A stretch of 64,000 nucleotides of DNA, from NCBI RefSeq assembly GCF_032190615.1, contig NZ_JAVLAT010000002.1, forward strand, positions 920,001 through 984,000. Reading direction: 5' to 3'. The translations under genes and the position numbers were made by a program. The first letter of the stretch is position 1. Every line of letters starts with the position of its first letter. The notes under the pieces were generated by a model, which was not told where the DNA came from, ran no database searches, and was given only the letters and a program-made list of their open reading frames with translations. Positions 35,555 to 45,381 of this stretch are shown here, piece by piece. This stretch comes from Brucella pseudogrignonensis. Its GTDB lineage: Bacteria; Pseudomonadota; Alphaproteobacteria; Rhizobiales; Rhizobiaceae.

Positions 35555-37684
35555 GTGAAATTGAATTCGGTACGTATTGGCTATCTGTTGAATACAACAA
35601 TTTTGACCGGTTTAGTGGGAGCAGGACTTCTCACGGCTACCCCCGGTTTTACACAAACTGCAGTGCAGTCGAACTCCGTGCAGAATCAGGTCTCGGAAGA
35701 AGATAAGACCGCGCCGAAGCGTAAAGAGCAGGTGCTTCAGCTCGATACGATTACCATTTCGCCGACGATTCAAAATGCAGCTGCAATCGACTCGATGGCT
35801 TCAACCAGCGTCATTACTCGGGCTGATATTGATCGCATTCAAGCAACAACTGCCGCTGATCTCTTCCGCGCGACACCGGGCGTCCATGCTTCGCTCAATG
35901 GTGATGATCCAGCAACCTCGATCAATATTCGTGGTCTTCAGGAAAAGGGCCGCGTTGCCGTAACAATTGATGGCGCACGTCAGGATTATTGGCGCGTTGG
36001 CCATGGTTCCGGATCGTTCTATATTGAGCCTGAAATGCTCAAGCAGGTAACGGTCATCCGCGGTCCTGTGTCCAACGCCTATGGTAATGGCGGTATCGGC
36101 GGTCTGGTCGCGTTCGAGACCAAAGATGCGAGCGATTTCCTGCGTGATAGCGAAACCTGGGCGCTAAGTGAAAAACTTCGCTATGAATCGAACGGAAAAG
36201 GCTGGATGACCAGCACCGTCGGTGCCTATCGTTTTAATGAAAATGTCGATGTCATCGGTAACATGAATTACCGTGATAGCGGTGAATATAAGAATGGTGA
36301 TGGTGATTTCGTTCGCTGGACCGGCGAGCGTGTCGTTAGCGGGCTTGGTAAGATTACAATCCGTCCAGCTGAAGGACATGAACTAAAATTCGGATATTCA
36401 CGTCAGAAATATAATGATGCCATGACGGGCAGCAGTGGCTCTACGTCGAAGACGCTTTCAACATATGATGCCGACACGGTCGTTAACACCTACACCGGAA
36501 ATTACACTTATAAGCCCGAAGACAACCCATTCTGGGATTTGTCTGTTAATGCCTATTATAGTGAGACGGATAACGATCAGTACCAAATCTGGCCAACGGC
36601 AAGCATTGGAAAAACGCGCTTTTATAATGTTTCGACGGCTGGTTTCCGCGCTTACAATAGCTCAAAGATTGAAATGGACGCCATAACGCACACCATCACT
36701 TATGGTGTTGATTATTATAAGATGCGTGGAGAATCCGATACCGACAACTTTGGGAATGGTGACCAGCAGGCTTATGGTGGTGTTCTGCAATGGCAGGGCG
36801 ATTACCAGAAGTGGCTCGAACTCATCGCTGCTGTCCGTTACGATGGTTATCGACTTGAAGGCACAATCAAGTCCGATGGAACGAACCCGGCGCAGGACGT
36901 TAATGTTGATGGACATCGTTTCTCGCCGCGCCTCAGCGTTGGTGTGAGGCCATGGGATGGCGTGCAGTTCTATGGCCTCTATTCGCAGGGCTACCGTGTT
37001 CCGCATATGCAGGACATGTTCCGCCAGAATGGCGCGCATGGTGCAGGCTATGAGCCTAACCTGCTGTTGGAGCCAGAAGTTGCCACATCGTTTGAAGCAG
37101 GTGTGAATCTGCGACAGGATGGTATTTTTGATGCAGGCGATCAGGTCCGTGCAAAGATCAATTTCTTCCATACAGATGTGAAAAACTACATCGAGACGGT
37201 TTCCAAGGGCACATATACGACGTCCGAAAATGTCGGTACCGCACGTCTACGCGGTATCGAACTTGAAGGCACCTATGACAACTGGTGGGGTTACATCAAT
37301 CTTGGCGCTTCATTCACAGATGCTGAGATGAAAGATGGAATCTACAAGGGGGATGCGCTCAGCAATACGCCTCTGGATAATGCAAGTGTGACTTTGGGCC
37401 TGAAGGCTTTCGATGAAAAGCTTGTCTATGGTGTCGAGTATGAAAGTGTTGGAAAAGTTAACCGCATAAGCAGCAACAAAGTCTATACATACCCACGTCA
37501 TGACCTCGTAAACGTGTTCGCGAACTGGCAAGTGAACGACAATGTAAAGCTTGATCTCGGCGTCGATAATCTGTTCAACAAAGCTTATACAGACCCACAA
37601 ACAGGTTGGGCCACAACCTCTGATCAATATCAGGGCAAGGGTCGAACCTTCAAGGTTGCGATTACAGGCCGTATTGGCGGTTGA
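35555..37684 (+). CDS. TonB-dependent heme receptor, BhuA/HmuR-like
   Basis: Outer-membrane receptor of 709 residues: signal peptide (cleavage near GFTQ), TonB box region around LDTITISPT, plug domain (about 75-190, with INIRGLQEKGRVAVTIDGARQDY and IRGPVSNAYGNGGIGG), then a 22-strand barrel. The barrel has the FRAP-like SQGYRVPHMQDMF and NLLLEPEVATSFEAGV motifs of heme/hemoglobin receptors and ends with KVAITGRIGG. The closest family I recall is Brucella BhuA and rhizobial ShmR/HmuR. The start is GTG with GGGGG upstream. The next gene overlaps or follows directly. Confidence 0.85.
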   Translation: MKLNSVRIGYLLNTTILTGLVGAGLLTATPGFTQTAVQSNSVQNQVSEEDKTAPKRKEQVLQLDTITISPTIQNAAAIDSMASTSVITRADIDRIQATTAADLFRATPGVHASLNGDDPATSINIRGLQEKGRVAVTIDGARQDYWRVGHGSGSFYIEPEMLKQVTVIRGPVSNAYGNGGIGGLVAFETKDASDFLRDSETWALSEKLRYESNGKGWMTSTVGAYRFNENVDVIGNMNYRDSGEYKNGDGDFVRWTGERVVSGLGKITIRPAEGHELKFGYSRQKYNDAMTGSSGSTSKTLSTYDADTVVNTYTGNYTYKPEDNPFWDLSVNAYYSETDNDQYQIWPTASIGKTRFYNVSTAGFRAYNSSKIEMDAITHTITYGVDYYKMRGESDTDNFGNGDQQAYGGVLQWQGDYQKWLELIAAVRYDGYRLEGTIKSDGTNPAQDVNVDGHRFSPRLSVGVRPWDGVQFYGLYSQGYRVPHMQDMFRQNGAHGAGYEPNLLLEPEVATSFEAGVNLRQDGIFDAGDQVRAKINFFHTDVKNYIETVSKGTYTTSENVGTARLRGIELEGTYDNWWGYINLGASFTDAEMKDGIYKGDALSNTPLDNASVTLGLKAFDEKLVYGVEYESVGKVNRISSNKVYTYPRHDLVNVFANWQVNDNVKLDLGVDNLFNKAYTDPQTGWATTSDQYQGKGRTFKVAITGRIGG

Positions 37685-37752
37685 AATTTGAAGTCACGGA
37701 TGGAGCCGCAAGGCTTCATCCTCCCGATCTAATGAATATACCGAGAAAGCCC

Positions 37753-38850
37753 ATGTCGCAGCCATCTCTTGATAATTTCCGAGCCTTGCTCAGTCATGCG
37801 AATATCGCTCTGCAAAACGGCAGTGCCTATCTGCCAAATATTGTTGACCGCCTGAATTCATATCACGCCCAATATGATGCAAGCGGTGACAATCACACGT
37901 TTGATTTTTCATTCGGGCGCATCGAGATTGAAAGCAAATCCAAAGGCTATCGCGTTGCACTTCACGCGGATGACGATACTGGTTTGCACCGTCTCAAAGA
38001 TCTCGCAGCGGTTGCGATTAAGCTCTATACCAAAGAAGAAGCACCGGAAATTATCTGGCAGGGTGATAGGGCGGGGCAACAGGTTTTGCCGCAGTTTCGC
38101 CTGATGCGCGTAATCTCAAACAGTTTGTTAACACCGCGCATGTTGCGAATGCGACTTGCAGGTGAAGATCTCAAGCGTTTTTCCCTTTTTGGCGCGATGC
38201 ATATTCGTTTGCTGCTTCCAACAATAGAAGTCCCTCAGCCAGTCTGGCCGATTATGGGACCAAATGGCTTGCCGTTCTGGCCTGATGATGATCGCAAGCC
38301 AGCTTCACGTGCTTATACCATTCGTAGCCTCAACCTTGATGAAGGTTGGCTGGAAATTGATTTCTATCTTCATGAGGTTGAAGGGCTAGCTTGTACTTGG
38401 GCTAAAAATGCAAAACCAGGTGATCAGGTTGGCTTGATGGGTCCTGTTGGTCGACCTCTGCGCCAAGCCAGCCGTTACCTTATTGGTGCGGATGCAACCG
38501 GGCTTCCAGCAATCGGACGCATGCTTGCGGAGTTTTCGGATGACGTCACGGGACGTGTCGTAATAGCTGTCGATAGTGAGAAGGACGTACAGGATCTCGT
38601 TTATCCATCAGGTGTATCTGTAGAATGGATTATAGATTCCGATCAGAAGCGCGCGGCGGAAACTCTCACACAAGTGTTGTGTGAAGCGGAGTGGCCAGAG
38701 GGCCCAGATAGCTTTGGCTGGTTTGCGGGTGAAGCAGATCAGGCAAAAATCGTTCGGCAACATTGGCGCCAGAAACTCGGCAAAAGCCGTGAAGAAACAC
38801 TTGTTGCTGGCTATTGGCACAAGGATGCTGTCGGTTTTATGGCTGTTTAA
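37753..38850 (+). CDS. DUF2218 - siderophore-interacting flavoprotein fusion
   Basis: Two-domain protein. Residues 1 to about 95 resemble DUF2218 (NHTFDFSFGRIEIESKSKGYRVALHADD). The rest is a siderophore-interacting (SIP/ViuB) reductase: an FAD-binding barrel with the RAYTIRSLNLDEGWLEIDFYLH signature and HEVEGLACTWAKNAKPGDQVGLMGPVG, then an NAD(P)H-binding SIP domain with DATGLPAIGRML and a C-terminal YWHKDAVGF. SIPs release iron by reducing ferric chelates. The ATG at 37753 gives a start at the DUF2218 fold; earlier in-frame starts exist at 37681 (TTG overlapping the receptor stop) and 37732. Probably one operon with the receptor. Confidence 0.85.
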   Translation: MSQPSLDNFRALLSHANIALQNGSAYLPNIVDRLNSYHAQYDASGDNHTFDFSFGRIEIESKSKGYRVALHADDDTGLHRLKDLAAVAIKLYTKEEAPEIIWQGDRAGQQVLPQFRLMRVISNSLLTPRMLRMRLAGEDLKRFSLFGAMHIRLLLPTIEVPQPVWPIMGPNGLPFWPDDDRKPASRAYTIRSLNLDEGWLEIDFYLHEVEGLACTWAKNAKPGDQVGLMGPVGRPLRQASRYLIGADATGLPAIGRMLAEFSDDVTGRVVIAVDSEKDVQDLVYPSGVSVEWIIDSDQKRAAETLTQVLCEAEWPEGPDSFGWFAGEADQAKIVRQHWRQKLGKSREETLVAGYWHKDAVGFMAV

Positions 38851-38872
38851 AACCTATGCTAATCACAATGCT

Positions 38873-38902
38873 GAGCGAATAGGTCATAATAACCTTTCGC
38901 TC
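38873..38902 (+). terminator. Imperfect hairpin after the SIP gene
   Basis: GAGCGAATAGGT pairs with ACCTTTCGCTC (one bulge), followed by GCAAAAAT. No T-run; weak evidence for a terminator. Confidence 0.3.
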
Positions 38903-38954
38903 GCAAAAATAATGCGCTAGGCACCCTACAAATTATAATTGAAGGAGCCGCGCC

Positions 38955-40703
38955 ATGGCTGAATTGTTGAAACGCTTTGCTGGTTATTACAAGCCACATC
39001 GTGCCTTGTTTATGCTGGACTTTTCATGTGCTGTGGCAGCCGGTCTCCTGGAACTTGCTTTCCCTATAGCCGTGACGGTTTTTATTGATCGTCTTCTGCC
39101 AACAGGACAGCTTAGTATCATCGGTCTCGCTGCAGTTGGCTTGCTGGCAATTTATGTCCTTAATGCGTTTCTTCAGGTTGTGGTGACCTATTGGGGCCAC
39201 ATGCTCGGCATCCGTATTGAAACGGAGATGCGTCGCAAGGCATTTGACCATCTTCAAAAGCTGTCATTTGGCTTTTTTGACAATCAGAAAACGGGACATC
39301 TTGTTGGACGCCTGACCAAAGATCTGGAAGAGATCGGTGAAGTCGCCCACCATGGCCCTGAAGATTTGTTCATTGCGGTTATGACGCTAATCGGCGCTTT
39401 CGCATTGATGATATGGGTGCATGTGCCGCTTGCTTTGATTACTGCGCTTATTGTGCCTCTATCTGCCTATGTGACGTTGCGTTATGGCGGGCGGATGACA
39501 TCGAACTGGCACGCGCTTTATCGCCGGGTTGGCGATTTCAATGCCCGAATTGAAGAAAATGTTGGCGGAATACGCGTCGTTCAGGCCTTTACCAATGAAG
39601 ACCATGAACGCAAGCTGTTTGCTGAAAGCAATGAAAACTATCAGAAGACCAAGCTTGCGGCGTATAAAATCATGGCAGCATCAATGTCGCTGTCCTATCT
39701 GTCGATGCGCTTTGTACAGGTAGTCGTCATGCTTGCGGGTGCTTGGTTCGTCGTGCGCGGAGAAATGACAGCAGGTGGCTTTGTTGGCTTTCTTCTGTTG
39801 GTGAATGTGTTTTTCCGCCCGATCGATAAGATTAACTCGGTTATTGAAAGCTATCCAAAAGGTATTGCCGGTTTTCAGCGTTACATTGACTTCATGGATA
39901 CGCGCCCGGATATCGCCGACCGCCCAAACGCTCAATCCGTTTCACGATTGAAGGGTGATATTGAGTATCGGGATGTAAGTTTTGGTTATAGTGACAATCG
40001 ACCTATTTTGAGCAATCTCAATATTTCTATCAAGGCAGGTGAAACAATCGCTTTTGTCGGTGCATCAGGCGCGGGCAAAACAACGATCTGTTCCATGCTG
40101 CCACGGTTTTATGAAGTGACGGGCGGCGGAATTTTCATAGACGGCATCGATATTCGTGACATGACGCTCAAGTCGTTACGTTCCAATATTGGTATTGTTA
40201 GTCAGGATGTGTTTTTGTTTGCAGGCTCCATCCGCGAAAACATCGCTTATGGCCGCTTGGACGCAACGGATGAAGAGATTGTTGAAGCTGCGCGTCGCGC
40301 GCGTCTTGATGACGTAATTGCTAACCTTCCTGATGGCTATGACACCGTCATCGGAGAACGTGGTGTGAAGCTTTCAGGTGGACAGAAACAGCGTTTGGCT
40401 ATTGCCCGCATCTTTCTGAAAAACCCACCAATACTCATTCTTGATGAAGCAACATCTGCTCTGGATACCGAAACTGAGCGCGCTATTCAGCAGTCGTTAG
40501 CCGATCTTTCGGTGGGGCGTACAACGCTCGTCATCGCGCATCGCCTTGCAACTATCGTCAATTCGGACCGCATTCTGGTTGTCGAAGGCGGTGAAATTGT
40601 CGAGCAGGGAAGCCACAAAGAGTTGCTCAATGTGAAGAATGGCCGCTATCAGCGCTTGCACAGCGTACAGTCTACATCCATTGGTGGTGTGCTATCGGCC
40701 TGA
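38955..40703 (+). CDS. ABC exporter-fold half-transporter (membrane plus ATPase domains)
   Basis: Protein of 582 residues: six-helix exporter-type membrane domain (about 1-320) followed by an ATPase domain with Walker A GASGAGKTT, Q-loop SQDVFLF, signature LSGGQKQR, Walker B ILILDEATSALD and switch His in VIAHRLATI. It would work as a homodimer. Placement right after the heme receptor and siderophore reductase genes suggests a role in iron handling; IrtAB of mycobacteria shows that exporter-fold proteins can import ferric siderophores. AAGGAG lies upstream of the ATG. Confidence 0.88.
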   Translation: MAELLKRFAGYYKPHRALFMLDFSCAVAAGLLELAFPIAVTVFIDRLLPTGQLSIIGLAAVGLLAIYVLNAFLQVVVTYWGHMLGIRIETEMRRKAFDHLQKLSFGFFDNQKTGHLVGRLTKDLEEIGEVAHHGPEDLFIAVMTLIGAFALMIWVHVPLALITALIVPLSAYVTLRYGGRMTSNWHALYRRVGDFNARIEENVGGIRVVQAFTNEDHERKLFAESNENYQKTKLAAYKIMAASMSLSYLSMRFVQVVVMLAGAWFVVRGEMTAGGFVGFLLLVNVFFRPIDKINSVIESYPKGIAGFQRYIDFMDTRPDIADRPNAQSVSRLKGDIEYRDVSFGYSDNRPILSNLNISIKAGETIAFVGASGAGKTTICSMLPRFYEVTGGGIFIDGIDIRDMTLKSLRSNIGIVSQDVFLFAGSIRENIAYGRLDATDEEIVEAARRARLDDVIANLPDGYDTVIGERGVKLSGGQKQRLAIARIFLKNPPILILDEATSALDTETERAIQQSLADLSVGRTTLVIAHRLATIVNSDRILVVEGGEIVEQGSHKELLNVKNGRYQRLHSVQSTSIGGVLSA

Positions 40704-40761
40704 ACTTGTCGTGTCAGCTCAATGACCTATGTCCCTGCATATCTTCTGCGGGGACACTTTT

Positions 40762-41115
40762 ATGCAAACTATCAGTATTAAGCGGATTTACGAAGCGCCA
40801 GCGCCGGAGGACGGATTCCGTCTTCTTGTTGATCGCGTATGGCCACGCGGCATGACGAAGGAAAAGGCTGCAATTGATCTTTGGGATAAAGGAATTGCGC
40901 CGTCTTCCGAATTACGCAAGTGGTTCAATCATGAACCTGCAAAATGGGATGCATTCCAAATGAAATATCGCGTCGAGCTGGCAACGAAGGAGGATGCTCT
41001 AAAACGGCTGCTCGAAGCCAGTGCTGGCAAGCCCATAACATTGCTTTATGGAGCAAAAGACGAGCAGCATAATCAGGCGATTGTATTGCGAGACTTTCTG
41101 AAGAGGGCGATGTGA
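40762..41115 (+). CDS. DUF488 family protein, YeaO-like
   Basis: Protein of 117 residues with the DUF488 core: IKRIYEAPAPEDGFRLLVDRVWPRGMTKEKAAIDLWDKGIAPS and RKWFNHEP. Function unknown. The ATG at 40762 has GGGGA upstream and matches the usual family start; the frame extends 11 codons further. Confidence 0.88.
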   Translation: MQTISIKRIYEAPAPEDGFRLLVDRVWPRGMTKEKAAIDLWDKGIAPSSELRKWFNHEPAKWDAFQMKYRVELATKEDALKRLLEASAGKPITLLYGAKDEQHNQAIVLRDFLKRAM

Positions 41116-41163
41116 ATTAAATTGTTAAAAATTAAGTATAAATAATTGAGAAATAGGAGTAAT

Positions 41164-41194
41164 AAGCGCCGTGATATGTTGTTTCACGGCGCTT
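41164..41194. terminator. Bidirectional terminator between yeaO-like gene and ferric-siderophore receptor gene
   Basis: Perfect 11-bp stem AAGCGCCGTGA/TCACGGCGCTT, followed by AATTTT on the plus strand, lying between convergent genes. Confidence 0.8.
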
Positions 41195-41205
41195 AATTTT
41201 AGCGC

Positions 41206-43371
41206 TTACCACTTGGTATGGACGCGTAATAGCGCTTTTCTGCCTTCACCGTAACCGCACACATAAATGCCCTGACAACCGGCAACGTAGTTTTTATCGA
41301 ACAGGTTCGTCACGTTGAGATCGACGCCCCAATTGTCTTTTTCATAGCCAAGCTTCAAGTCAGCCAGCGTGACGGCTGGCACTTTCAGCGTGTTCTCTTC
41401 GTCCGCATAGGATGAACCGAGATAGCGTACACCGCCGCCAAGCGTTACGCCTTTGAGTACACCTTCAGGAACAGTGTATTGAACGAAAGCTGACGCTTGT
41501 TGCTCAGGAAGCAGATACGGGCGATTTCCGATAATGGACGGATTGGTGTCATTCTCTTTGATCTTAAGATCATATGCCGTAACCGAAGCGGTAACTTTCC
41601 AGTCATCATTGATGTGGGCCTGAACTTCCAATTCGATCCCGCGGGAATTGACCTTGCCCAGCTGTTCGCGCGCAAAGCTGCTGCCGGTGAGGGCGTTTTC
41701 TTTTGTGAGGTCGAACAGTGAAGCTGTAATGAGGCCATCGAAAAATTCCGGGCGATATTTCACACCGACTTCATATTGCGTGCCAGTTTCTGGTTGTGCA
41801 TAACTGCCATCATAGAGCGTTTCGATAATTGGATTGAAGAACGTGGCTACACTTAAATAGGGTGTGATGCCGTTGTCGAATTCATAGCCTACACCTGCAC
41901 GTCCTGACAGACGACCAGTATTATATTCGTAAGCTGGAAGACCCGTCGCTTCTGTCCATACATAATCATAGCGACCGTTCATCGTAACAATCCAGCCGTC
42001 GCCAAATTCTATGCGATCTTGGGCATAGACGCCGAGCTGATGGCGATTGAGCTTTTGATCGATATAAGGATCGCGCATTGGCACCTGCGGCGCGCCATAA
42101 ATGGGATCGTATGGGTTAATCGTCGTTCCTTCGCCAGACTGCTGCACCTGGTCAATACGGAAATAACGATACTCAGCACCAAAGAGCAGATTATGGGTGA
42201 GGGCACCTGTTGTTACGACGCCTTCAAGCTGATTGTCTGCCTGAAACGTGTTGACCGTCGTATCGTGTTTAAAGTTGATACGCGAAACATAAGGGTTGCC
42301 CGGAGCAGGCTGCGGGAGGAATGCATCGTAGCCATAAGCATAGAGGCTATGCTCTTTTACATGCGCCATTCCGTAACGGACATTCTGACGAACAGTCCAA
42401 TCATTGTCGAACTGGTGTTCAAACTCGTAGCCGATTTGAACCTGTTCGCGCTTATAATCGTCGATGCCCGGTTCAGTCAGATTTGTCTTACGCGAGATTT
42501 TTCCAAATTCGGTTGGAACGACGGTGCCAAAATAGGGCAGGAAGCTACCGCCATCATGCGTGAGATCGAGATGCGTGTAATTGGCAAGGATGGTAAGACG
42601 TGTCGCGTCATCTGGTTTATATTCGATGCTTGGTGAAATGACGCCACGAAACTCCTTCGAGTAATCAGTGTAGTTATCGCCACCTTGTATCTTGCCGTTG
42701 ATGCGATAATTGACTGTTTCTGTCGCTTTGTCGCCAATATCAAAACCGACATAACCATTGCCATAGCTATTAATGCCAGATTCAAGATAGCGAATACGCT
42801 CACCATTCGGGCGTTTGCTGATGTAATTGACAATGCCGCCCGGATTGGAGCCGCCATAGAGTGCAGAGGCTGCACCACGCAGAACATCAATACGTTCGAT
42901 GTCGAAACTATCAATCAGGAAGCCGCCAAATCCATAACTGAAGTTCTGCAATCCGTTGAGATACGTACCATATTGCGTGGCCTCAAAGCCGCGGATGTAA
43001 AGCCAGTCAGTGTCGTTATCGACGCCAAAGGGCTGACCAAGAACGCCGGGCGTGTAGCGTAGGGCTTCATCAAGTTTTTGCGCGCCGATGGCATAAATCT
43101 GATCGCGTCCAACAACCGAAACAGATTGTGGGATTTTTTCGATCGCCACGCTGTCTTTAGAGCCGGTTTTGGTTGCCTGCGGGACAAAACCGTCGACGGG
43201 TGCTGTTCCTGCTGATGGGTTCCCAGTTCCTGTTTGCACAGTAACCGTATCAAGTTTGATTGTTCCGTTTGTATCTTGCGCCAAAGCGAATGTGCTTGCG
43301 AACGGCAGTAAGGCGAGCGCTGTACCGCTGGCAAGAACTGCTCTCATCGTGTGCTTGATCGAAGTCGTCAT
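41206..43371 (-). CDS. TonB-dependent ferric-siderophore receptor, FhuA/FoxA-like
   Basis: Outer-membrane receptor of 721 residues. Signal peptide (cleavage after ALA), TonB box LDTVTVQ (about 39-46), plug with KIPQSVSVVGRDQI, WLYIRGFEATQYGTYLNGL and LRGAASALYGGSNPGGIVNYISKRP, the signature of hydroxamate siderophore receptors (TonB-siderophor family). The barrel ends VTNLFDKNYVAGCQGIYVCGYGEGRKALLRVHTKW; the two cysteines near the C-terminus occur in FhuA-like receptors. Divergent from an AraC regulator that probably controls it. Ligand not determined. Confidence 0.9.
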   Translation of the reverse strand: MTTSIKHTMRAVLASGTALALLPFASTFALAQDTNGTIKLDTVTVQTGTGNPSAGTAPVDGFVPQATKTGSKDSVAIEKIPQSVSVVGRDQIYAIGAQKLDEALRYTPGVLGQPFGVDNDTDWLYIRGFEATQYGTYLNGLQNFSYGFGGFLIDSFDIERIDVLRGAASALYGGSNPGGIVNYISKRPNGERIRYLESGINSYGNGYVGFDIGDKATETVNYRINGKIQGGDNYTDYSKEFRGVISPSIEYKPDDATRLTILANYTHLDLTHDGGSFLPYFGTVVPTEFGKISRKTNLTEPGIDDYKREQVQIGYEFEHQFDNDWTVRQNVRYGMAHVKEHSLYAYGYDAFLPQPAPGNPYVSRINFKHDTTVNTFQADNQLEGVVTTGALTHNLLFGAEYRYFRIDQVQQSGEGTTINPYDPIYGAPQVPMRDPYIDQKLNRHQLGVYAQDRIEFGDGWIVTMNGRYDYVWTEATGLPAYEYNTGRLSGRAGVGYEFDNGITPYLSVATFFNPIIETLYDGSYAQPETGTQYEVGVKYRPEFFDGLITASLFDLTKENALTGSSFAREQLGKVNSRGIELEVQAHINDDWKVTASVTAYDLKIKENDTNPSIIGNRPYLLPEQQASAFVQYTVPEGVLKGVTLGGGVRYLGSSYADEENTLKVPAVTLADLKLGYEKDNWGVDLNVTNLFDKNYVAGCQGIYVCGYGEGRKALLRVHTKW

Positions 43372-43582
43372 ATGGCCTCAGCCCCTCATAGTATTTGATG
43401 GGTGCCTGCATTGTTGACGTGAAGTGTTTCCCCAAAACGTCATTCAGGCACGATCATTGCACACTGCAACAGAGTAGCAAATTAATATGAGTGCTTACAT
43501 CAAGATATGGACGCGGGATTGATCGATATTTCGCTGAATTGAACAATATTTCGATAATGTAATGGGGCTGAAAAATGCGAAA

Positions 43583-44440
43583 TTAAGCTTGCATGCGTAT
43601 CCATGCTGCGGGTGTCAAGCCAGTCAGTTTTTTAAATACGCGGGTGAAGTGCGCCTGATCAGAAAACCCTGCTATTGCCGCGATATGGGGCAAAGAAACG
43701 TTTGGCTGCAATAACAGACTTTGTGTATGTTCGATGCGTCTTTGCATTTGCCACGCGTGTGGTGAGATACCTGTAGAAGATTTAAAAGCTGTGCAAAAAT
43801 AGGCTTCGGAAAGATCGGCTAAAGCCGCAAGTTCGTGCAGTCGGACGACACGAAAGCAGTTGGATTCAATGAAATCAGTTACTCGCCGCAGCTGCCAAGG
43901 CGAAAGTTTGCTGGCACGCGCATTTTGTTCCTGGCGCACTTCGAATAATTCACTGACAAGGGCGTTGATCAGTCCTTCGCCATAAAGATCATGTAATGGC
44001 GCATCTGACTGACATTCATCTGCAAGAAGGTTGCCAATTTGTTCAATCTTGCTGTTTGAGAATAAGAGGCGAGGGCGGCCCATAGCATTATAGTCGAGCG
44101 TATTTCCAAAACGCTGTTGAAGCGCACGGGTATCCAAGTGCAAATCGAGGTGTTTAAGCTTGCCCGGCTTTGCAACACGGCTCCAGATTGTCATGCCTGC
44201 TGGTATATAGCAAAGACGTGGTTGTTCCCTTGTCGCAACTGGATTACGCAAATTTCGCTCGGGTCGAATTGTCAATTCACCACGGCTCTCTAAAACGAGA
44301 AAAAGTCGGGGGGCTTGGGAAACATATTCGCCGCGTGCACCGGGGCCGCAATCAACCGTCCAGACATCGGCAATCGCTCCATTCCAGACGCGATAATGAA
44401 GATCGTCCAGCAGGCTGACGTCTTCGATATGACTGGTCAT
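43583..44440 (-). CDS. AraC family regulator of siderophore uptake
   Basis: Protein of about 285 residues with a cupin-like N-terminal half and C-terminal AraC domain (VVRLHELAALADLSEAYFCTAFKSSTGISPHAWQMQRRI and LPHIAAIAGFSDQAHFTRVFKKLTGLTPAAWIRMQ). It lies just upstream of the siderophore receptor on the same strand and is divergent from the FhuC-like gene, so both are likely targets, with the ferric siderophore as possible inducer. The ATG at 44440 is preferred to the TTG at 44458; no clear SD. Confidence 0.87.
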   Translation of the reverse strand: MTSHIEDVSLLDDLHYRVWNGAIADVWTVDCGPGARGEYVSQAPRLFLVLESRGELTIRPERNLRNPVATREQPRLCYIPAGMTIWSRVAKPGKLKHLDLHLDTRALQQRFGNTLDYNAMGRPRLLFSNSKIEQIGNLLADECQSDAPLHDLYGEGLINALVSELFEVRQEQNARASKLSPWQLRRVTDFIESNCFRVVRLHELAALADLSEAYFCTAFKSSTGISPHAWQMQRRIEHTQSLLLQPNVSLPHIAAIAGFSDQAHFTRVFKKLTGLTPAAWIRMQA

Positions 44441-44586
44441 GTTTGGATGGAAGCCCAATGTATCTTTCCATGGACAGAGTTTTCAGACGTTGATAACGAC
44501 AAAAGCCGCGCATGAGAATTTTAACATGTATATATTGATCATGTTTTGCTATCAACCGGCAAACCAATCTCGAACGGACCAGATTT

Positions 44587-45366
44587 ATGACTGCCGCATT
44601 GTTTGAACTTGAGAATGTCAGTTTCGCAGTTCCGGGGCGTACTCTTTTGCAGCCACTGACCATGTCGATACCTGCGGCAAGTCTGACGGCGCTTATTGGT
44701 CACAACGGGTCGGGCAAATCTACACTTCTTAAAATTCTCGCCCGGCAGCACCCTGCATCTGGCGGAACTGTGCGCTTTGCAGGAAAAGCGCTCAATGAAT
44801 GGGGCGACAGGGAATTCGCGCGCAAACTAGCCTATCTGCCACAACAGACGTCTGCAGCGAACGGTATGCTTGTAAAAGAACTCGTGGCATTGGGCCGTTA
44901 TCCTTGGCACGGCGCTCTTGGTCGTTTTGGTGCTATTGATCGCCAGAAAGTCGAAGAAGCAATTGAGCTCACAGGAATAGCGCCTTTTGCAGATCGTATG
45001 GTCGACACGCTTTCAGGTGGCGAACGTCAGCGTGTCTGGCTCGCAATGCTCGTCGCTCAAGACGCAGAATGCCTGTTGCTCGATGAGCCGACATCTGCAC
45101 TCGACATTGCACATCAGATTGAAGTTTTGTCACTCGTGCAAAAACTATCACATGAGAAAAATCTCAGCGTGTTCGTCGTTCTGCATGATGTAAACATGGC
45201 GGCACGCTTTTGCGATGCTGTATTTGCCCTGCACAGTGGCCGTTTGATTGCGCAATCATCTCCTGAAGGCATTATGGTGCCGGAACGTCTGAAAGAAATC
45301 TATGGAATTCCAATGGACGTCATGAAGCATTCGATGAAGGGTCATTTGATCGCCGCTCCCGTGTAG
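44587..45366 (+). CDS. Ferric-siderophore ABC ATP-binding protein, FhuC/FecE-like, without adjacent permease
   Basis: ATPase of 259 residues of the FepC/FhuC group: Walker A GHNGSGKST, Q-loop YLPQQTSAANGMLVKELVALGRYPWHGALGRFG, signature LSGGERQRVW, Walker B CLLLDEPTSALDIAHQIEVL. The YPWHG segment is typical of FhuC. The cognate permease (FhuB) and binding protein (FhuD) genes are not in the window. It is next to a matching receptor and AraC regulator. Confidence 0.87.
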   Translation: MTAALFELENVSFAVPGRTLLQPLTMSIPAASLTALIGHNGSGKSTLLKILARQHPASGGTVRFAGKALNEWGDREFARKLAYLPQQTSAANGMLVKELVALGRYPWHGALGRFGAIDRQKVEEAIELTGIAPFADRMVDTLSGGERQRVWLAMLVAQDAECLLLDEPTSALDIAHQIEVLSLVQKLSHEKNLSVFVVLHDVNMAARFCDAVFALHSGRLIAQSSPEGIMVPERLKEIYGIPMDVMKHSMKGHLIAAPV

Positions 45367-45381
45367 GAAGTGAGTTTAGCA

